Shown here one piece after another: positions 8,265 through 16,975 of a stretch of 64,000 bases of DNA (the first letter of the stretch is position 1; each line of letters opens with the position of its first letter). Source of the stretch: an uncultured Ruminococcus sp. (GTDB taxonomy: Bacteria > Bacillota_A > Clostridia > Oscillospirales > Ruminococcaceae); the NCBI GenBank assembly GCA_900315975.1, contig ONBA01000005.1, positions 48,445 to 112,444 of the forward strand. The letters are read 5' to 3'. The position numbers and the translations under genes are program-made. A model generated the notes under the pieces. The model worked only from the letters and a program-made list of their open reading frames with translations. It was not told where the DNA came from and made no database searches.

Positions 8265-9836
8265 TTATTCTTCTGTGTCGTTATTTTCTGAATCTGTCGC
8301 CGGAGCTTCGGGAATTTCTTCCATGAACTCGTTCTCGTCCGAAAAAGTATCAGCTGTTCCGGACTCGTCTGCTGAGATATCGTCCGTAACTGCTTCTGCA
8401 CTCTCTTCGGGTGCGCTTACCGCTCTTCCGCCGAGGAATCCTGAAAGGATACCCCTTATGTCTACGCCGGTCGCTTCTGAAAGTCCGTCTGTGACCTTTG
8501 TGGTCGAGCTGATTATGTCGCCTACCATTCTGCTTGAATTGCCGTCGCCGTACATTGTGATGCGGTCAACATTTTCAAGAGGAGCTGCGGCATTCTTTAC
8601 TACCTCAGGCAATGCCTTGAAGTACATTTCAAGTACGGCAGCTTCGCCGTATTTCTTCATAGCCTCAGCTTTTGCATTGATACCCTCAGCCTCAGCAAGT
8701 CCCTTAGCACGGATAGCGTCCGCCTCAGCCTTACCTACAGCTGCGATACCTTCTGCCTCCTGCATACGTGCAAACTTTGCAGCCTCTGCCTCTGCCTTCT
8801 GTGCCTCAGCCTCCTGCTCACGCTGGAAACGGTCTGCCTCGGCTTCCTTCTTGAGCTGATAGAGCTTCGCATCAGCTTCCTGCTGTGCCTTGTAGCGTTC
8901 AGCCTCAGCCTTTTTCTTGATTTCAGCGTCGAGAGCCTTTTCCTTTACCTCAGCTTCCTTAGCCTTGAGTTCAACGTCCTTTTCAGACGCTGCGATATTT
9001 GCGTTAGCCTTTGATACCTCGATAGTCTTACGCTGCTCTTCCTTCTGTATCTCGTACGCTGCATCAGCTATAGCAAGCTGTGTATCAGCTTCCTTTTTGA
9101 GTTCAGCCTGACGTATCGCAAGCTCGTTGTTCTTCTGAGCTATCTCAGTTTCTGCGAGTACCTTTGCATCGTTTGCTTCCTTCTTAGCCTGTGCCTTTGC
9201 GATCTCTATTTCTTTTTCGGACTCAGCTCTCGCAATTGCTGCTTTCTTCTGTATTTTCGTTGTGTTGTCGATACCGAGATTCTCAATAAGATTCTGGTCG
9301 TCGGTGAAGTTCTGAACGTTGAACGATACTATTTCAAGTCCCATTCTGTTGAGGTCGGGAGCAGCGTTCTCCTGTACCTTCTCGGCGAATGCCTTACGGT
9401 CGTTGACCATTGCTTCGAGAGTCATCTGTCCGACGATCTCACGCATATTGCCTTCGAGAACTTCTCTTGCAACCTTTGCAACGTATGTAGTCTCTTTGTT
9501 GAGGAAGTTTTCAGCACCAAGCTTGATGAGCTGCGGGTCACTGCTTACCTTGACGTTTACGTTCGCGTCAACATTTATATTGATGTAATCGGCTGTAGGT
9601 ACTGCACTCGACGTCTTTACGTCTACAGCGATGAGCTGCAATTTGAGCTTATCCACACGTTCAAAGAACGGGATACGGATACTTGCCTTGCCGATTATTA
9701 TCTTCCTTCTGAGTCCGGAGATGATGTAGGCGGTATCCGGCGGAGCTTTGATATAGCCCATAGCGAGTATGATTATCAGAAAAATAACTGCTGCTGTGAT
9801 CAGAATAGCGGGGATCACCGGAAAATCCTGTAACAT
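8265..9836 (-). CDS. floT: Flotillin-like SPFH-domain membrane protein
   Basis: A 523-residue flotillin. A single N-terminal hydrophobic segment (about 6-28, VIPAILITAAVIFLIIILAM) anchors it. The SPFH/PHB domain follows (about 30-200, with KLKLQLIAVDVKTSSAVPTA and VSFNVQNFTDDQNLIENLG), then a long Ala/Glu-rich coiled coil (about 205-400, many EAE/KAEA repeats), and an acidic tail with NDTEE. Order and length match Bacillus FloT (YuaG). Flotillins oligomerise in membrane microdomains. Start: ATG at 9836 after AAAGGAGG. It has its own promoter and terminator. No NfeD-like partner gene is adjacent, which is unusual for this family. Confidence 0.9.
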   Translation of the reverse strand: MLQDFPVIPAILITAAVIFLIIILAMGYIKAPPDTAYIISGLRRKIIIGKASIRIPFFERVDKLKLQLIAVDVKTSSAVPTADYININVDANVNVKVSSDPQLIKLGAENFLNKETTYVAKVAREVLEGNMREIVGQMTLEAMVNDRKAFAEKVQENAAPDLNRMGLEIVSFNVQNFTDDQNLIENLGIDNTTKIQKKAAIARAESEKEIEIAKAQAKKEANDAKVLAETEIAQKNNELAIRQAELKKEADTQLAIADAAYEIQKEEQRKTIEVSKANANIAASEKDVELKAKEAEVKEKALDAEIKKKAEAERYKAQQEADAKLYQLKKEAEADRFQREQEAEAQKAEAEAAKFARMQEAEGIAAVGKAEADAIRAKGLAEAEGINAKAEAMKKYGEAAVLEMYFKALPEVVKNAAAPLENVDRITMYGDGNSSRMVGDIISSTTKVTDGLSEATGVDIRGILSGFLGGRAVSAPEESAEAVTDDISADESGTADTFSDENEFMEEIPEAPATDSENNDTEE

Positions 9837-9878
9837 AATTTACCTCCTTTAAAGTATATGTACAGATGTGTGTGTGAC

Positions 9879-9895
9879 GTACACTGTCCGTGTAC
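9879..9895. promoter_or_regulatory. Inverted repeat at the floT transcription start
   Basis: A perfect repeat, GTACAC (9879-9884), TGTCC, GTGTAC (9890-9895). It begins just downstream of the floT -10 (9903-9908), at about +1 to +17. A further TGTACA lies at 9859-9864. It could be an operator for a repressor or an mRNA leader hairpin. Confidence 0.55.
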
Positions 9896-9902
9896 ATGAT
9901 GT

Positions 9903-9931
9903 ATTATACCCTGAGTTTCATTTTTTGTCAA
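9903..9931 (-). promoter_or_regulatory. Consensus sigma-A promoter of floT
   Basis: On the complement TTGACA (9926-9931), 17 bases, TATAAT (9903-9908): a full consensus match. Confidence 0.85.
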
Positions 9932-10007
9932 TATACCCCTAAACAAAATCATATATACGTGTATTTGACAGCAAATCATCTTCGATATGGTTCACAGACC
10001 TTTTTAG

Positions 10008-10023
10008 AGGTTCATTTGAACCT
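10008..10023. promoter_or_regulatory. Perfect 16-bp palindrome, possible operator
   Basis: AGGTTCA-TT-TGAACCT. It lies about 77 bases upstream of the floT -35 and about 110 bases upstream of the spoIIE -10, so a bound regulator could act on either gene. A partial half site, GGTTCACAGACC, lies just to its left. The binding protein is unknown. Confidence 0.45.
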
Positions 10024-10102
10024 ATACTACATAATCGCACCATTTTTTGTCCCTGTAAGATAATATTTTCAATATATGTCATATAATTTTTGCTATGTAA
10101 TT

Positions 10103-10138
10103 ATTCCGACAAAATATGCGCCGCCACTGTGGTATAAT
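10103..10138 (+). promoter_or_regulatory. spoIIE promoter -10 with a Spo0A-box-like sequence
   Basis: TATAAT at 10133-10138 lacks a good -35 at the 17-bp distance. On the complement, bases 10103-10114 read TTTTGTCGGAAT, one base from the 0A-box core TTTTGTCGAAA-type. In Bacillus subtilis, spoIIE is transcribed by sigma-A with phosphorylated Spo0A bound near the -35. A poor -35 plus an overlapping 0A box fits that pattern. Confidence 0.5.
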
Positions 10139-10181
10139 TGCTTTTATCAGATTATTATTCTACCGGAGCGTGATAAATCAT

Positions 10182-12368
10182 ATGAAAAAGGTCAGAAAAT
10201 TTTTGCAGATACCCACTGTCAGAACTTCCGCGGCACTGTTGCTGTCGTTTGCCGGAGGATTTATTTTCTCCGATTCCGCAGTAGCCGGAGTCGCCTCATT
10301 CGCCGATATATCCCTCGCCGGAGCACTTAGTCTGCCTTTTTCATCGGCAGTTCTCATCGGTGCAGTCATTCACGGTCTGTCCGCTGATTCCATCGGGAAG
10401 GGAATCGTCAAGCTGACCGCAATGACCTTCCTGATAATCGTAAAACTCTTCACGGGAACTAAAATATCCCCGATTTATCGCGGTTTAACTACAACTGCCG
10501 CTGTCCTTTTCTCCGGAGCGGCTATATCCGCACTCATAGGTGAACTGCTGCAAAAAATCCTGTTTTACGCCTTTTACGCCCTCTTAGCCGGTTTCACTGC
10601 CTTCAGCGGTACTGAGCTGCTCAAAAGCTGCTCAGAAGAACGTGTTATATCTTTTCGCGGTAAAAACGGTGTCTATTATGCCGTAATCTATATAGTTTAC
10701 ATAGCCTCACTCTTTTCGTTTCAACTTCCCGCAATCAACGTCGGTTTCGTAATCGGAGGCGCAGTCACTCTTCTCGCCGCTTATAATTACGGCTGCATGG
10801 GCGGAATTGCACTCGGCGGTCTCACTGCTTTTGCTGCGTACCTCGTCTCAGCCAAAGCCGGAATGAGTTCAGCTGTACTGCCGGCTGCGGGTCTTTTTAC
10901 CGGAACTCTGAAAAAACGCAGTATACCGCTTAGTGCCGCTGTTTTCTCCATGATTTGCTACGCTATGAGCGTTCTGACCGCATCGGCGCGTGACGGTATA
11001 GACATTACGCTGAGTGTCGTTTGTACCGCCGGAATATTCATAATTGCCGCACCTAACTGGTCGGATAAGTGGCTCGACACTTCTGCCGATTTCTCCCCTC
11101 TTCCCGAATACAACCGATTGAAAATGAACTTCCTTTCCTCAGTCATCGACACTGTTCGTACAGACGCAGGAAGAATTTCTGCTGCACTGTGGGAGTCGGA
11201 AAAGCGTACACCGTCTGCTGCCGGTTCTGTATGCGGAAAGTGTGCACGTAACGTTGTCTGTGAGCGTGCCGACTTTGAAGCATCAGACGAGCTTATCCCC
11301 GATATTCCGGAAAGATGTGTGAAAAAATCGGAGCTGTCCCACGAATTTCAGCACCGCCTTATCGAACAGACTGCCGCTCAGCTTATGAAGCTGCGCTGCT
11401 CTAAAGAAAGAAAACTCCTGAACGAACAACTCATGCTTACTGCCGAGATACTGCGCGATTCCGTTCAGACCCGAAACATTCGTCAGTCGCCGGAAATGAG
11501 CCTGAAAATCACGTCTCTTCTGCAATCTCACGATATCACTGCCGACTGCGTTTACGCGTATTACAACTCAGCTAACAGACTTATTGCGGAGATTTATTTC
11601 GGCAGCGGCAAAATACCCGCAAATTCTTCACGCGTCTGCGACATCGTTTCCGACGAATTAGGTATCAGTCTCCGCGAAGCTTCTTCCGCTGCTGCTTCTG
11701 ACGATTACCGTATAAGTCTTTATGAACCGCCTGAATACAGCATAGAGGTCTACTCCGCCGCTGTTTGTGCAAACGGTTCAGAAGTCAGCGGCGACAGTAC
11801 AGTTCTGTTTACTGACAGCGAGGGTATCTCTTATGCGGCACTCTCCGACGGTATGGGAACAGGAAAAAGTGCGGCTGTGGATTCTCACATGGTCATAGGT
11901 CTGTTCAGACGGCTTATCAGCGGCGGTATGGAGTGTACATCTGCTGTTAAGCTCATAAATTCAGTAATGGTAAGCAAATCGCGTGAAGAGTCTTTCGCAA
12001 CGTTTGATGCAGTCAGATTCGACCCCGACACCGCTTCGCTGACTTCCGTCAAGTCCGGTGCTGCTGCTACTCTCATAAGGCAGAACAACAGCGTTATCAA
12101 GGTTTCTGCACCTACCTTCCCTATCGGTATAAACGAATCAGCGGAAGTGTCAACCTGCGATTTTCAACTTAGTGACAACGACATTGTTATCATGTTCTCA
12201 GACGGTATTTGTGAAAATGAATATCTGTTCATAAAGGAACTCCTTCTCAGCAGTGATAATATTGAGGATATTGTCAGGGAAACTGCCGTAAAAGCTTCAA
12301 CTTTCGCGCATTCTCCCCATAATGATGACGTAACTGTTATCGGGATAAAAATAATAAATAATTCATGA
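10182..12368 (+). CDS. spoIIE: Stage II sporulation protein E (PP2C-type serine phosphatase)
   Basis: A 728-residue SpoIIE. The N-terminal half (about 10-310) is a run of hydrophobic segments, as in the roughly ten-helix membrane part of SpoIIE. A linker carries the cysteine cluster CGKCARNVVC. The C-terminal PP2C domain (about 520-725) shows SDGMGTGKSAAVDSHMVIGL, SGAAATLIR and FSDGICENE with metal-binding Asp residues. SpoIIE dephosphorylates SpoIIAA to activate sigma-F in the forespore. Start: ATG at 10182 with GGAG about 13 bases upstream (a slightly long spacing); 22 in-frame codons further upstream lack a site. Its presence suggests sporulation capacity, or a retained relic, in this lineage. 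Confidence 0.92.
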   Translation: MKKVRKFLQIPTVRTSAALLLSFAGGFIFSDSAVAGVASFADISLAGALSLPFSSAVLIGAVIHGLSADSIGKGIVKLTAMTFLIIVKLFTGTKISPIYRGLTTTAAVLFSGAAISALIGELLQKILFYAFYALLAGFTAFSGTELLKSCSEERVISFRGKNGVYYAVIYIVYIASLFSFQLPAINVGFVIGGAVTLLAAYNYGCMGGIALGGLTAFAAYLVSAKAGMSSAVLPAAGLFTGTLKKRSIPLSAAVFSMICYAMSVLTASARDGIDITLSVVCTAGIFIIAAPNWSDKWLDTSADFSPLPEYNRLKMNFLSSVIDTVRTDAGRISAALWESEKRTPSAAGSVCGKCARNVVCERADFEASDELIPDIPERCVKKSELSHEFQHRLIEQTAAQLMKLRCSKERKLLNEQLMLTAEILRDSVQTRNIRQSPEMSLKITSLLQSHDITADCVYAYYNSANRLIAEIYFGSGKIPANSSRVCDIVSDELGISLREASSAAASDDYRISLYEPPEYSIEVYSAAVCANGSEVSGDSTVLFTDSEGISYAALSDGMGTGKSAAVDSHMVIGLFRRLISGGMECTSAVKLINSVMVSKSREESFATFDAVRFDPDTASLTSVKSGAAATLIRQNNSVIKVSAPTFPIGINESAEVSTCDFQLSDNDIVIMFSDGICENEYLFIKELLLSSDNIEDIVRETAVKASTFAHSPHNDDVTVIGIKIINNS

Positions 12369-12521
12369 ATCGTATATATAAATTTGATAGAGCTATACGT
12401 CGTGTGTGCACATTAACAACGTTTTAGTTGAAATCCATTTGTCTCATGTGTCAAATTGCACAGAAGAAACTGTACAAATTTATCGTATTAACTGAATTTT
12501 TGTGCAGATTCGCAAAAATGC

Positions 12522-12550
12522 TTGAATAATTATACCATTTCTGATAAAAT
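12522..12550 (+). promoter_or_regulatory. Promoter of the glycogen operon
   Basis: TTGAAT (12522-12527), 17 bases, TAAAAT (12545-12550). An imperfect repeat TTTTTGTG..CGCAAAAA (about 12496-12520) lies just upstream of the -35 and could be a regulator site; that part is weak. Confidence 0.7.
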
Positions 12551-12574
12551 GTATATAGCAAAGGAGGCTGAATT

Positions 12575-14563
12575 ATGTCTGTTAATACTACTAATAATAA
12601 TCCTAACGATTTTCCGCTCTATCTTTTTTATCAGGGAAAAAATTACGAAGCTTGGAAATTTTTCGGCGTACATTCTCACAAGAAAGGCAGAGGCAAGGTT
12701 TTTACCTTCCGTGTTTGGGCTCCTAATGCTGTGAGCATTTCAGTTGTAGGCGATTTTAACGGGTGGGACAGGTCCCGCAACCCGATGTACCTTATTGCTG
12801 ATGGCGTTTGGGAAGCTCAGATATCTAAGCTCGGTCAGTTCGACACCTACAAGTACAGCATCGAAACCAAAGACGGTCAGATTATGAACAAGGCTGACCC
12901 ATACGCTCACCATTTCGAGACCCGTCCCGGTACTGCTTCCAAAATTTATGAGAGCAGCTATGAATGGAACGATAAGGAATGGTACAAGAAAAAGGCTTCA
13001 AACAGCATTTATAAAAGTCCTGTAAATATTTACGAGGTACATTTCAGTTCATGGAAAAATTACGGCAACGACGTCTTTATGGATTACAAGACTTTCGCTA
13101 AGGAAATGATCCCTTATCTCAAAAAAATGTCTTACACCCATATCGAATTCATGCCGCTTACTGAATTCCCATACGACGGCTCATGGGGCTATCAGGTAAC
13201 CGGATATTTCGCTCCGACTTCACGCTACGGAACTCCTGACGACTTCCGCAGTATGATAGACTCCTTCCATGCTGCCGGTATAGGTGTTATCCTCGACTGG
13301 GTGCCTGCGCACTTTCCAAAAGATGCGGCAGGTCTTTACGAGTTTGACGGCACTTGCTGCTACGAATATACTGACGAACGCAAAAAGGAACACAAGGCAT
13401 GGGGTACACGTGTCTTCGACTACGGCAAGGCTGAGGTTTGCTCGTTCCTCATTTCAAGCGCTAATTACTGGTTCGATGAGTTCCACGTTGACGGTCTCCG
13501 CGTTGACGCTGTTGCTTCAATGCTTTACCTCGACTATGACCGCCGCGACGGTGAATGGGCTGCCAATATCAACGGCGGCAACGAAAACCTCGAAGCTGTC
13601 GCTTTCCTGAAACGTCTAAATGAGGCTGTTTTCTCAAAACACCCCGACGCTCTCATGATCGCGGAAGAATCTACCGCATGGCCGCTCGTTACCAAGCCTA
13701 CCGACATCGGCGGTCTCGGCTTCAACTTCAAATGGAATATGGGCTGGATGAACGATATGCTCAGCTATATGAGCCTCGACCCGATCTATCGCTCGTTCAA
13801 CCACGACAAAATCACTTTCTCTTTCTTCTACGCTTTCTCCGAGAACTATATACTTCCTATCTCTCACGATGAGGTAGTATACGGTAAGTGCTCGATGATC
13901 AATAAAATGCCCGGCGAGTATGACCAGAAATTCGCTTCATATCGCGCTTTTCTTGCGTATATGATGGCTCACCCGGGTAAAAAGCTGCTCTTCATGGGAC
14001 AGGAATTCGGTCAGATGAAAGAGTGGGACTATCAGGGTCAGCTCGACTGGGATCTCCTCGACTTTGAAAGCCACAACAACCTGCTGAAATTCAACGAGAA
14101 ACTCAATAAATTCTACGTTGAGAATCCCCCTCTCTGGCAGAATGATGACTCATGGGGCGGTTTCAGCTGGATTTCCAACGACGACTACAAACAGAGCGTT
14201 ATCGCATTCAGACGTATCGACGATAACGGCGAAGAAATAATCGCTATCTGCAACTTCGTCCCTGTTGAACGCCATGATTACCGTATCGGTGTTCCTAAGA
14301 AGGCTACTTATAAGGTGCTCTTCAATTCGGATTCGACTGAGTTCGGCGGAAGCGGCGTTTCTGCAAAGTCGTATAAGTCGGAAGAAGTCGCTATGCACGG
14401 CTTCGATGACAGTATCTCGCTTACTCTCGCTCCCCTTTCAGTTATGTACCTGAAAGCTGCTAAGCCGAGAAAGGCTGCAACTAAGTCTGCTTCTTCAAAA
14501 GAAGCTCCAAAAAAAACTAAAACTCCGGTAAGACGTAAAAAAGCCTCGTCGGAGACCAAATAA
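12575..14563 (+). CDS. glgB: 1,4-alpha-glucan branching enzyme
   Basis: A 662-residue glycogen branching enzyme (EC 2.4.1.18). An N-terminal CBM48 domain (about 30-130, FTFRVWAPNAVSISVVGDFN) precedes the GH13 barrel: YTHIEFMPLTEFPYDGSWGY, HVDGLRVDAVASMLY with nucleophile Asp, MIAEESTAWP with acid/base Glu, and LPISHDEVVYGK. The all-beta C domain ends near 625. A Lys/Ala/Ser-rich tail of about 35 residues (for example TKTPVRRKKASS) follows, which is unusual. AAAGGAGG precedes the ATG. It is the first gene of the glgB-C-D-A operon. Confidence 0.96.
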   Translation: MSVNTTNNNPNDFPLYLFYQGKNYEAWKFFGVHSHKKGRGKVFTFRVWAPNAVSISVVGDFNGWDRSRNPMYLIADGVWEAQISKLGQFDTYKYSIETKDGQIMNKADPYAHHFETRPGTASKIYESSYEWNDKEWYKKKASNSIYKSPVNIYEVHFSSWKNYGNDVFMDYKTFAKEMIPYLKKMSYTHIEFMPLTEFPYDGSWGYQVTGYFAPTSRYGTPDDFRSMIDSFHAAGIGVILDWVPAHFPKDAAGLYEFDGTCCYEYTDERKKEHKAWGTRVFDYGKAEVCSFLISSANYWFDEFHVDGLRVDAVASMLYLDYDRRDGEWAANINGGNENLEAVAFLKRLNEAVFSKHPDALMIAEESTAWPLVTKPTDIGGLGFNFKWNMGWMNDMLSYMSLDPIYRSFNHDKITFSFFYAFSENYILPISHDEVVYGKCSMINKMPGEYDQKFASYRAFLAYMMAHPGKKLLFMGQEFGQMKEWDYQGQLDWDLLDFESHNNLLKFNEKLNKFYVENPPLWQNDDSWGGFSWISNDDYKQSVIAFRRIDDNGEEIIAICNFVPVERHDYRIGVPKKATYKVLFNSDSTEFGGSGVSAKSYKSEEVAMHGFDDSISLTLAPLSVMYLKAAKPRKAATKSASSKEAPKKTKTPVRRKKASSETK

Positions 14564-14593
14564 ACTTTATAGGCATATCACAGGAGGAATATT

Positions 14594-15820
14594 ATGTACA
14601 CTAAGAAAAAAGTCGTAGCTATGCTCCTTGCAGGCGGTCAGGGCAGCAGACTTTATGCTCTTACTAAAAATGTTGCTAAACCAGCTGTTCCATATGGCGG
14701 TAAGTACCGTCTTATAGATTTCCCGCTGTCAAACTGCACTAACTCCGGTATAGATACTGTCGGCGTTCTTACTCAGTATCAGCCGCTCGTGCTCAACGAG
14801 TATATCGGAAACGGTCAGCCGTGGGACCTCGATAAGATGAACGGCGGAGTTCACGTTCTCCCACCTTATGAAACTCAGGCTGGCGCTTCATGGTACGAGG
14901 GTACAGCTAATGCTATCTATCAGAATATGCGCTTCATCGAAAGATATGACCCAGAATACGTCGTTGTGCTCGGAGGCGACCATATCTACAAGATGGACTA
15001 CTCTAAAATGGTCGACTTCCACATCGCTAACGATGCCGACTGCACTATCTCTGTTATCGACGTTCCGCTCGCTGAAGCTTCACGATTCGGTATCATGATC
15101 TGCGATGAGAGAAATCAGGTAACCGACTTCGTTGAAAAACCCAAGGAGCCTAAGTCAACCCTCGCTTCAATGGGTATCTACGTTTTCAGCTGGGATAAAC
15201 TCAAAAAATACCTCATCGAAAACGAAGAGGACGCTAATACTAAACGCGAGCGCGGCGAGGCATGGTCTAAGGACTTCGGCAAGGATATCATTACCTCTAT
15301 GCTCCGCGACAGACAGCGCCTGTTCGCTTACGAGTTTGAAGGCTACTGGAAAGACGTTGGAACCCTCGATTCCCTTTGGGAAGCTAATATGGACCTTCTC
15401 AGCCCCAACGTCCCTCTCGACCTCTACGACCCTAACTGGAAGATCTATTCACGCAGCAGCTATATGCCGCCGCAGTATATCGGCGATAACGCAAATATCG
15501 AAAACTCTATGATCGCTGAAGGCAGCTTCGTTGACGGTTCTGTTGACTTCTCTATCCTCTTCGCCGGTGTTACTGTCGAGGAAGGCGCTACCGTAAATTA
15601 CAGCATTGTTATGCCCGGTACAGTTATCAAGTCAGGCGCAGTTATTGAGTATGCTATCATCGGCAGCGACTGCGTCATCGAAAGCAACGCTCATATAGGC
15701 AAGAGTCCTGAGCAGGTAGAAAATAAGGACAACTGGGGTATTGCAGTTGTCGGACATAACGTTACAGTCTCCGAGGGTAAATCTGTTGAACCTAAACAGA
15801 TCGTCGGAGAGAATATCTGA
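14594..15820 (+). CDS. glgC: Glucose-1-phosphate adenylyltransferase, catalytic subunit
   Basis: A 408-residue ADP-glucose pyrophosphorylase (EC 2.7.7.27), the committing step of glycogen synthesis. The nucleotide-binding [19 protein letters not shown], the [11 protein letters not shown] segment, [13 protein letters not shown] with catalytic Asp, and FVEKPKEP with the sugar-phosphate Lys are intact. The C-terminal left-handed beta helix is visible ([19 protein letters not shown]). AGGAGG lies before the ATG. The next gene encodes the GlgD partner 14 bases on. Confidence 0.97.
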   Translation: MYTKKKVVAMLLAGGQGSRLYALTKNVAKPAVPYGGKYRLIDFPLSNCTNSGIDTVGVLTQYQPLVLNEYIGNGQPWDLDKMNGGVHVLPPYETQAGASWYEGTANAIYQNMRFIERYDPEYVVVLGGDHIYKMDYSKMVDFHIANDADCTISVIDVPLAEASRFGIMICDERNQVTDFVEKPKEPKSTLASMGIYVFSWDKLKKYLIENEEDANTKRERGEAWSKDFGKDIITSMLRDRQRLFAYEFEGYWKDVGTLDSLWEANMDLLSPNVPLDLYDPNWKIYSRSSYMPPQYIGDNANIENSMIAEGSFVDGSVDFSILFAGVTVEEGATVNYSIVMPGTVIKSGAVIEYAIIGSDCVIESNAHIGKSPEQVENKDNWGIAVVGHNVTVSEGKSVEPKQIVGENI

Positions 15821-15834
15821 TCGGAGGAATCATA

Positions 15835-16959
15835 ATGAGCAGTGTTAATTATAATGTATTGGGTCTGATTTTCGCAAGTATGCACGACTCCTATGTCAGC
15901 GAGCTTACGAAGCAGAGAACTATGGGTTCTATCCCTTTCGGAGGAAGATATCGCCTTATCGACTTCCCCCTCTCAAATTTCGTTAATTCCGGCGTTTCTG
16001 AGGTCGGTGTAATTACAAAGTCTAACTACGGTTCACTCCTCGACCACCTCGGTTCAGGACGTGACTGGGACCTCTCACGTAAAAAGGGCGGTCTTCACCT
16101 TCTCCCGCCTTACAGCCAGACCGGAGGCATCTACAAGGGCAGACTCGATGCCCTCGCAGGTATTTGGGGATTCGTTGAACACTCCAACGCTAAGTACGTT
16201 ATCCTCTCTAACTGCGATGTTGTAGCTACTATCGACTTCAACCCTGTCCTCAAACAGCATAAGGAGACAGAGGCTGATATCACCCTTATCTACAGCAAGG
16301 GTATCTACGACAGCACAAAAAATAACTGCGCTACTATTCTCGAATTCAAGGAGGATAATTCCCTCGGCGGTGTTCTCGTTGACCCCGATATCTCCGGCGA
16401 ATGCAATCAGTGGCTCGATATGATGATAGTCAGCAAGGATTTCCTCAAGAAAATCGTTTCTGATGCCTCAAGCCGCAACCTCTACAGCTTCACACGCGAG
16501 ATACTCCAGAATAAGAGCGCTGATTACAAGATCCTCGGCTATGAGCATAAGGATTTCTTCATGCGTATCGACAGCGTTCAGAATTACTACCGCGCTAACC
16601 ATATGCTCCTCGAAAAAGACAAGAGAGCCGCTCTCTTCAAGAGCAAGCTCCCTGTTTATACCAAAATCGGCGATAACGGTCCGGCTAAGTACGGTCTTGA
16701 GTCAAATATCAAGAACTCTCTCATCGCTGACGGCTGTATTATCGAGGGTACCGTTGAGAATTCTATACTCTTCCGCGGCGTAAGAATAGGCAAGGGCGCT
16801 GTTATCAAGGACTCTGTTATCATGCAGGGTACAAGAATCGGCAATAATTGCAGCATTTCTTCTGTTATTACAGATAAAAACGTTGAGATAAGCGACGATA
16901 AGGTCCTGACCGGTTCAGAGACATATCCGCTTTATATCGGCAAAAAAGGCAAGATATAA
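15835..16959 (+). CDS. glgD: GlgD, non-catalytic ADP-glucose pyrophosphorylase subunit
   Basis: A 374-residue paralogue of GlgC. It keeps the fold ([15 protein letters not shown], beta-helix ending in IIEGTVENSILFRGVRIGKG), but the N-terminal glycine-rich loop is replaced by VLGLIFASMHDSYVSELTKQ and the catalytic GGDH is SNCDV. This is the GlgD pattern known in Firmicutes, where GlgD binds GlgC and raises its activity. GGAGG precedes the ATG, and glgA follows 16 bases later. Confidence 0.95.
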   Translation: MSSVNYNVLGLIFASMHDSYVSELTKQRTMGSIPFGGRYRLIDFPLSNFVNSGVSEVGVITKSNYGSLLDHLGSGRDWDLSRKKGGLHLLPPYSQTGGIYKGRLDALAGIWGFVEHSNAKYVILSNCDVVATIDFNPVLKQHKETEADITLIYSKGIYDSTKNNCATILEFKEDNSLGGVLVDPDISGECNQWLDMMIVSKDFLKKIVSDASSRNLYSFTREILQNKSADYKILGYEHKDFFMRIDSVQNYYRANHMLLEKDKRAALFKSKLPVYTKIGDNGPAKYGLESNIKNSLIADGCIIEGTVENSILFRGVRIGKGAVIKDSVIMQGTRIGNNCSISSVITDKNVEISDDKVLTGSETYPLYIGKKGKI

Positions 16960-16975
16960 AGGGCGGTGACGCTAT

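Larger units (their letters stand above)
9837..10181. other. 345-bp divergent regulatory region, floT / spoIIE
   Basis: This AT-rich gap holds the floT promoter and a start-site inverted repeat on the left, a perfect 7-2-7 palindrome in the middle, and the spoIIE -10 with a Spo0A-box-like sequence on the right (each listed separately). I see no coding frame with a ribosome site in it. Confidence 0.7.
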
